The notes under the pieces are model-generated. The model saw only the letters and a program-made list of their open reading frames with translations. It was not told the origin of the DNA and ran no database searches. A program made the translations under genes and the position numbers. From Apophysomyces variabilis (lineage: Eukaryota > Mucoromycota > Mucoromycetes > Mucorales > Mucoraceae), in NCBI GenBank assembly GCA_002749535.1, contig MZZL01000052.1:14017-51324 (forward strand): a DNA stretch of 37,308 nucleotides, given 5' to 3'. Of this stretch, positions 34,173 through 37,308 are shown piece by piece. The number at the start of each line of letters is the position of its first letter. The first letter of the stretch is position 1.

Positions 34173-34805
34173 ATGGCATCGTCATCATCATCGCCCTCCT
34201 CTACACTCGATTCAAGATGGGCCACAGATTACGACAGGAACAAAGCAGAAAGCGGGGTCTTGTCGTCTTATGCCCAACGTATGAAGGAGGATTATGACCG
34301 AAGTATTCTTGATTATCCAAAGCCTAACAGGCATTCTGGCGACCATCATGCCAAGAGTGACGTTCCTCGTAACACAGCCCGTTTCCATCGAAACGATGAT
34401 AAGCATATACCCCTCGAGCCCAAAGAAGAAGAAAAAGAAGAAAACTGGGCAGAGCAAAGAGAGCTGGTGAACGGTAGTCCACGAAAACCTTTTGAATTCT
34501 CTGTGGATGTTCAACCGTGGGCACCAACATCCTCCATGTTTGCACCATCATGGGCTGATGATTCAGCCACAACTTCAACCCCTCCTGGGAAAGAGATAGC
34601 GGAAACGGCTTCTGCTACCGATTTTTATGTTCCTCCGTTAAAAAACAACAACAACAACTATTCGATAGTCGAAGAAGAAAGAGATTCGGAGGAGATAGAG
34701 AACAATCATAGTAGCCATGAATCATCATCGTCGCCTGTTGACAATGCAGCGGTATGGACCGCTTGGGCGAAGCAGGAATATGATAGGCATGGAAAACGGC
34801 ATTAA
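34173..34805 (+). CDS. Unknown acidic low-complexity protein
   Basis: Single exon, 210 residues, starting MASSSSS at the first ATG, 145 bases after the KEX2 stop on the same strand. The composition is strongly hydrophilic: a Ser run at the start, Lys/Glu clusters (PKEEEKEE), an Asn run (about 152-156) and a Ser/His segment. Three similar short motifs are spread along it: DYDRN, EDYDRS and QEYDRHG. The central PFEFSVDVQPWAPTSSMF with several Trp and Pro is the only part likely to be structured or to bind a partner. No signal peptide, membrane segment or known domain. Function unknown. Confidence 0.6.
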   Translation: MASSSSSPSSTLDSRWATDYDRNKAESGVLSSYAQRMKEDYDRSILDYPKPNRHSGDHHAKSDVPRNTARFHRNDDKHIPLEPKEEEKEENWAEQRELVNGSPRKPFEFSVDVQPWAPTSSMFAPSWADDSATTSTPPGKEIAETASATDFYVPPLKNNNNNYSIVEEERDSEEIENNHSSHESSSSPVDNAAVWTAWAKQEYDRHGKRH

Positions 34806-34917
34806 TGTTTCTAATATCATAATCATAATCATTTTATTTAAGAATGTACTATACAGTGACTCCTTCATAAAGCTCTTTGAAAACCTGACCCAACAGAGGG
34901 CACTGCGATAGAGTAGG

Positions 34918-36110
34918 CGTTTTACCCACATTTTACCCCTGGGTAATACATGAGATTTTACCCACTTTCCCATGGGGGAGCAATCTTCAGTATTGTTCAG
35001 TCTCTCCTTCCCCAGAGAAAAAAACTATCAAATGCAAAATATAAGCAGTATGACAGTGTATGAGCGATTCGCAGGAACTGCATAAATATTTATATCACTC
35101 GTTTTTAACATGGTTTTTTTTATGGGGTTATTCGCGGTTTCTTTTTACTTATCCTTTTTTTTAACAAACTTTTTCCTCTGCTTTTTTTTCACTCTGGTGT
35201 TTTCAGTACTTCTTCATCGGCAAACTCACTTTCACAATGTTGACGGTATATCATCCTAATGATATACATCCTTGACCTGAAAGCATGTTCTTTACTGGTA
35301 AGCTTTTATCTTCATTTGACAGCATCTCATTCTTTTTTTCTTTTGATAGCCGATATAATTGCAACATCATAGGAAAGCATGCTTCTTACTTTTAACTAAG
35401 GTATTTTGATTGACTGACATAAATGTCACTAATCTTGACTTTTTATTTGCCCTATAGAGTAGCTTTTCCTTTCTTTAAAAAATATGGAAACAGAGAAACA
35501 TGACACACCTTTTATTGATACACATATTTTTTTATGTTACAACTTAGTTACTCATCAAGATAACCTTTGTAGGCCTATATATAATGCTGCCGCTCGTTAT
35601 TGCTATGCCGTCTTAGGTATGTTAACATGTTAGCTTTTAGTACGTTTTACTAATTATCATTTTTCAAAACTATGCTTCTTTAGCCTTCAGTAAATAGGTA
35701 AGATTATATAGATCCAATCGTAAAGTTAGATACCTGTTCGTACGTTATATTATATATCTTCAATAAAATAAAAATGTTTGTTTTCTCTATATATAAGGCT
35801 AAAGAAGTATCCTTGTACATGATAAAGAAGTGTAATTTATTGGCTAAAATAATGAATGCAACGAAAAGAGCATTTAATCAGAAAGACTAGATAAGAATCA
35901 TTAGCTCTAATAGAATGTATCATTGTAAGCAAGTTAATCCAATAAAAAAGCTTAAAGAAAAGAACATGGTCGAATAGAATTCTAATGTTAATTGTTAAAT
36001 GCCATACAACTTAGTCCAATAGCATTAATGTAATTATGTCTGACACATACTGTTTTATCCAATTAATAAAGGTATAGAAGGTGAGTAAAATGTGAGTAAA
36101 ATGCGGGTAA
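34918..36110. mobile_element. AT-rich non-autonomous element with GGGTAAAAT-type termini
   Basis: The left end (34918-34965) contains CGTTTTACCCACATTTTACCC, then GGGTAA and a further TTTTACCCAC. The right end (36080-36110) has the opposite orientation, GTGAGTAAAATGTGAGTAAAATGCGGGTAA in two adjoining pieces, so the two ends form an imperfect inverted repeat about 1.2 kb apart. The interior is very AT-rich, has no coding frame and holds a 13-bp inverted repeat. This looks like a MITE-type or internally deleted DNA transposon, but no target-site duplication was established. Confidence 0.45.
35675..35807. repeat. 13-bp inverted repeat inside the AT-rich element
   Basis: CTTCTTTAGCCTT at 35675-35687 and its exact complement AAGGCTAAAGAAG at 35795-35807, 107 bases apart. 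It may form a stem or be a nested terminal repeat of about 133 bp. Confidence 0.5.
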
Positions 36111-36115
36111 TATTT

Positions 36116-36151
36116 GACGTTTTACCCAGATTTTACCCAGGGTAAAACGTC
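36116..36151. repeat. 12-bp perfect inverted repeat sharing the element's end motif
   Basis: GACGTTTTACCC (36116-36127) and GGGTAAAACGTC (36140-36151) flank a 12-base loop that repeats the TTTTACCC unit. It nearly copies 34918-34945 in direct orientation and lies at the very start of the OTU-transposase fragment, so it may be that element's terminal repeat. Confidence 0.6.
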
Positions 36152-37308
36152 CTTTGAACTGCAGTGCACACTGCCATTGACGTTAAAATCCTCGGATATG
36201 GACGTACAAGAAGAATGTTCTGCGTTGCTATATGATATTGACAAGCTTCTTCAAGAAGCAGAAAACCGATTAACAACGTCTAAATCGGTTTCTCAGCTAA
36301 GATCATTTATGAAAAATATTTTGAAGTCTACTGCTCTGTCGGATATCACTCTCCCTGTGGTAAAACCTAAAGGGCGTCCAAAATCAACCAAAGGAAAGAG
36401 AAAAGCGTCAAAATTCGAAGACACAGCTAAAAAAAAAGCAGAGAAAGAAAAGAAGAAAATGAAGAAGGAGAAGAGAGAGACAAAGAAGCATACGTTAGAT
36501 GATACGCAGTCAGCAAGATGAGAAACAATAGAAGCAGACAAAGAAGATGATCTATATGTACTTCCGGCAAAACGGGATCTTGAAGACAAATACATAGAGG
36601 AATCTAGGCGTAAAAGGTTAGGTAAACCTCACTTCCTGTATTCGTGTTAACCATAGGCTCAATAGAAGCAAGGCCAACCCGCCGGTCAAAACTATTCACT
36701 TTAAAGTGAACTCGTCCATACCAATGGAGTGCTACAACGGTACAATTGATGTCAAATCAGACGGCTGGTGTGGCTTCCGAACAATTGCGGTGCTCTCAAA
36801 GGGGAACGAGAATGAATTTCCCGCAGTGAAGGAAGGCATGATCAGGACGTTGGACAAGTATGCCAACATTTACAGAAAGATATTTCATTATGATGTGGAC
36901 AAGTTGCGAACCATCATTTCATACGGGATCACTTTCCAGGAGTCACATACACCATGTCCAATGGATTACTGGTTGATATCACCTTAGTGTGTGCAAATTG
37001 CTGCAGACACATACGAAACACCAATCACGCTTTACTCAGATGATAAAAGTAGAAATGCAGAAGGTGACTTGATATATCAGCCGTTGCTTTACATACCGTA
37101 TATGCGCCCCAAAAAAGCATTAAAACCCATTCCGTACACCATACATCATGTCAGTAACTGTCATTGGGCAACCACCGAACTTAAAAGGGGTATAAAGATG
37201 ACATGGCTGATGGTTGACCATTTTTGTGCAGAGGCCATTAAGCAGCTGAACCCGACAAATCCCATAAGAACATTTTGGAGATATCTCTCTATTCAAAAAA
37301 AAAAAAAA
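36152..37308 (+). pseudogene. 3' part of an OTU-domain transposase (MULE-like), cut by the window end
   Basis: The frame encodes a transposase-type C-terminal region (helical SVSQLRSFMKNILK, basic VVKPKGRPKSTKGKRK and a Lys/Glu run to about 36520). After an in-frame TGA (36519-36521) it continues ADKEDDLYVLPAKRDLEDK, a 40-nt intron (36617-36656), and an OTU-type cysteine protease domain: DGWCGF with catalytic Cys (codon 36769-36771), TAG at 36985-36987, VQIAADTYETPITLYSDD, and NCHWATTE with catalytic His (37162-37164). Two stops make it a pseudogene unless misread. The FAR1, DDE and SWIM parts are missing, and coding starts directly at the terminal-type repeat, as in an internally deleted element. 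OTU domains fused to Mutator-like transposases are known. The sequence ends in an A run. Confidence 0.7.

Noticed and set aside
1..37308. CRISPR array, rRNA or bacterial operon features
   Set aside because: No regularly spaced repeats and no rRNA-like sequence; the window is eukaryotic with spliceosomal introns.

Overview
The window looks like a complete contig (it begins in poly-T and ends in poly-A) from an early-diverging filamentous fungus, most likely Mucoromycota/Mucorales. The evidence is short GT-AG introns (about 40-85 nt) in most genes, a kexin and a COMPASS PHD protein of fungal type, a fungal ITFG2 (KICSTOR) homologue, a class 1A dihydroorotate dehydrogenase, and remnants of Mutator-like (FAR1-MULE-SWIM, OTU) and Tc1/mariner elements of the kind common in these genomes. 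All identifications come from reading the sequence; no database search was run, so species-level assignment is not possible.

Layout. 1-3.0 kb: mostly no recognisable gene, with one small spliced ORF on the minus strand (880-1238). 3.0-3.8 kb: RPS18, whose start codon sits alone in its first coding exon. 3.8-8.0 kb: AT-rich intergenic DNA with a dead Tc1/mariner transposase end (6229-6560). 8.0-9.5 kb (minus): a three-exon SAM methyltransferase with a likely N-myristoylation signal. 9.5-15.5 kb: long intergenic stretch holding a small secreted, Kex2-processed, knottin-like peptide gene (13394-13669, minus) and an unrecognised possible gene. 15.5-19.0 kb (minus): an 11-exon ITFG2 homologue, divergent from the intronless class 1A DHODH gene (19132-20073, plus). 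20.2-27.9 kb: transposon-rich block with a decayed transposase, an unrecognised spliced gene (22620 to about 23420, minus), a broken copy of a fungal multigene family, and a frameshifted FAR1-MULE-SWIM transposase with an RRM-like tail. 28.3-30.2 kb: SPP1/CXXC1-like PHD protein. 31.2-34.0 kb: KEX2 kexin with a GC-AG intron. 34.2-34.8 kb: an unknown acidic, low-complexity protein. 34.9-37.3 kb: an AT-rich element edged by GGGTAAAAT-type repeats, then the 3' part of an OTU-bearing transposase interrupted by two stops.

Connections. The housekeeping genes cover translation (RPS18), pyrimidine synthesis (DHODH), nutrient signalling (ITFG2), chromatin (SPP1) and late-Golgi proprotein processing (KEX2). 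KEX2 is the predicted processing enzyme for the knottin-like propeptide, whose Lys-Arg site directly precedes a six-cysteine 31-residue peptide. That peptide and the unrecognised spliced genes are the most novel items; the transposon copies are decayed, and several of their disabling changes would be explained by C:G to T:A transitions.
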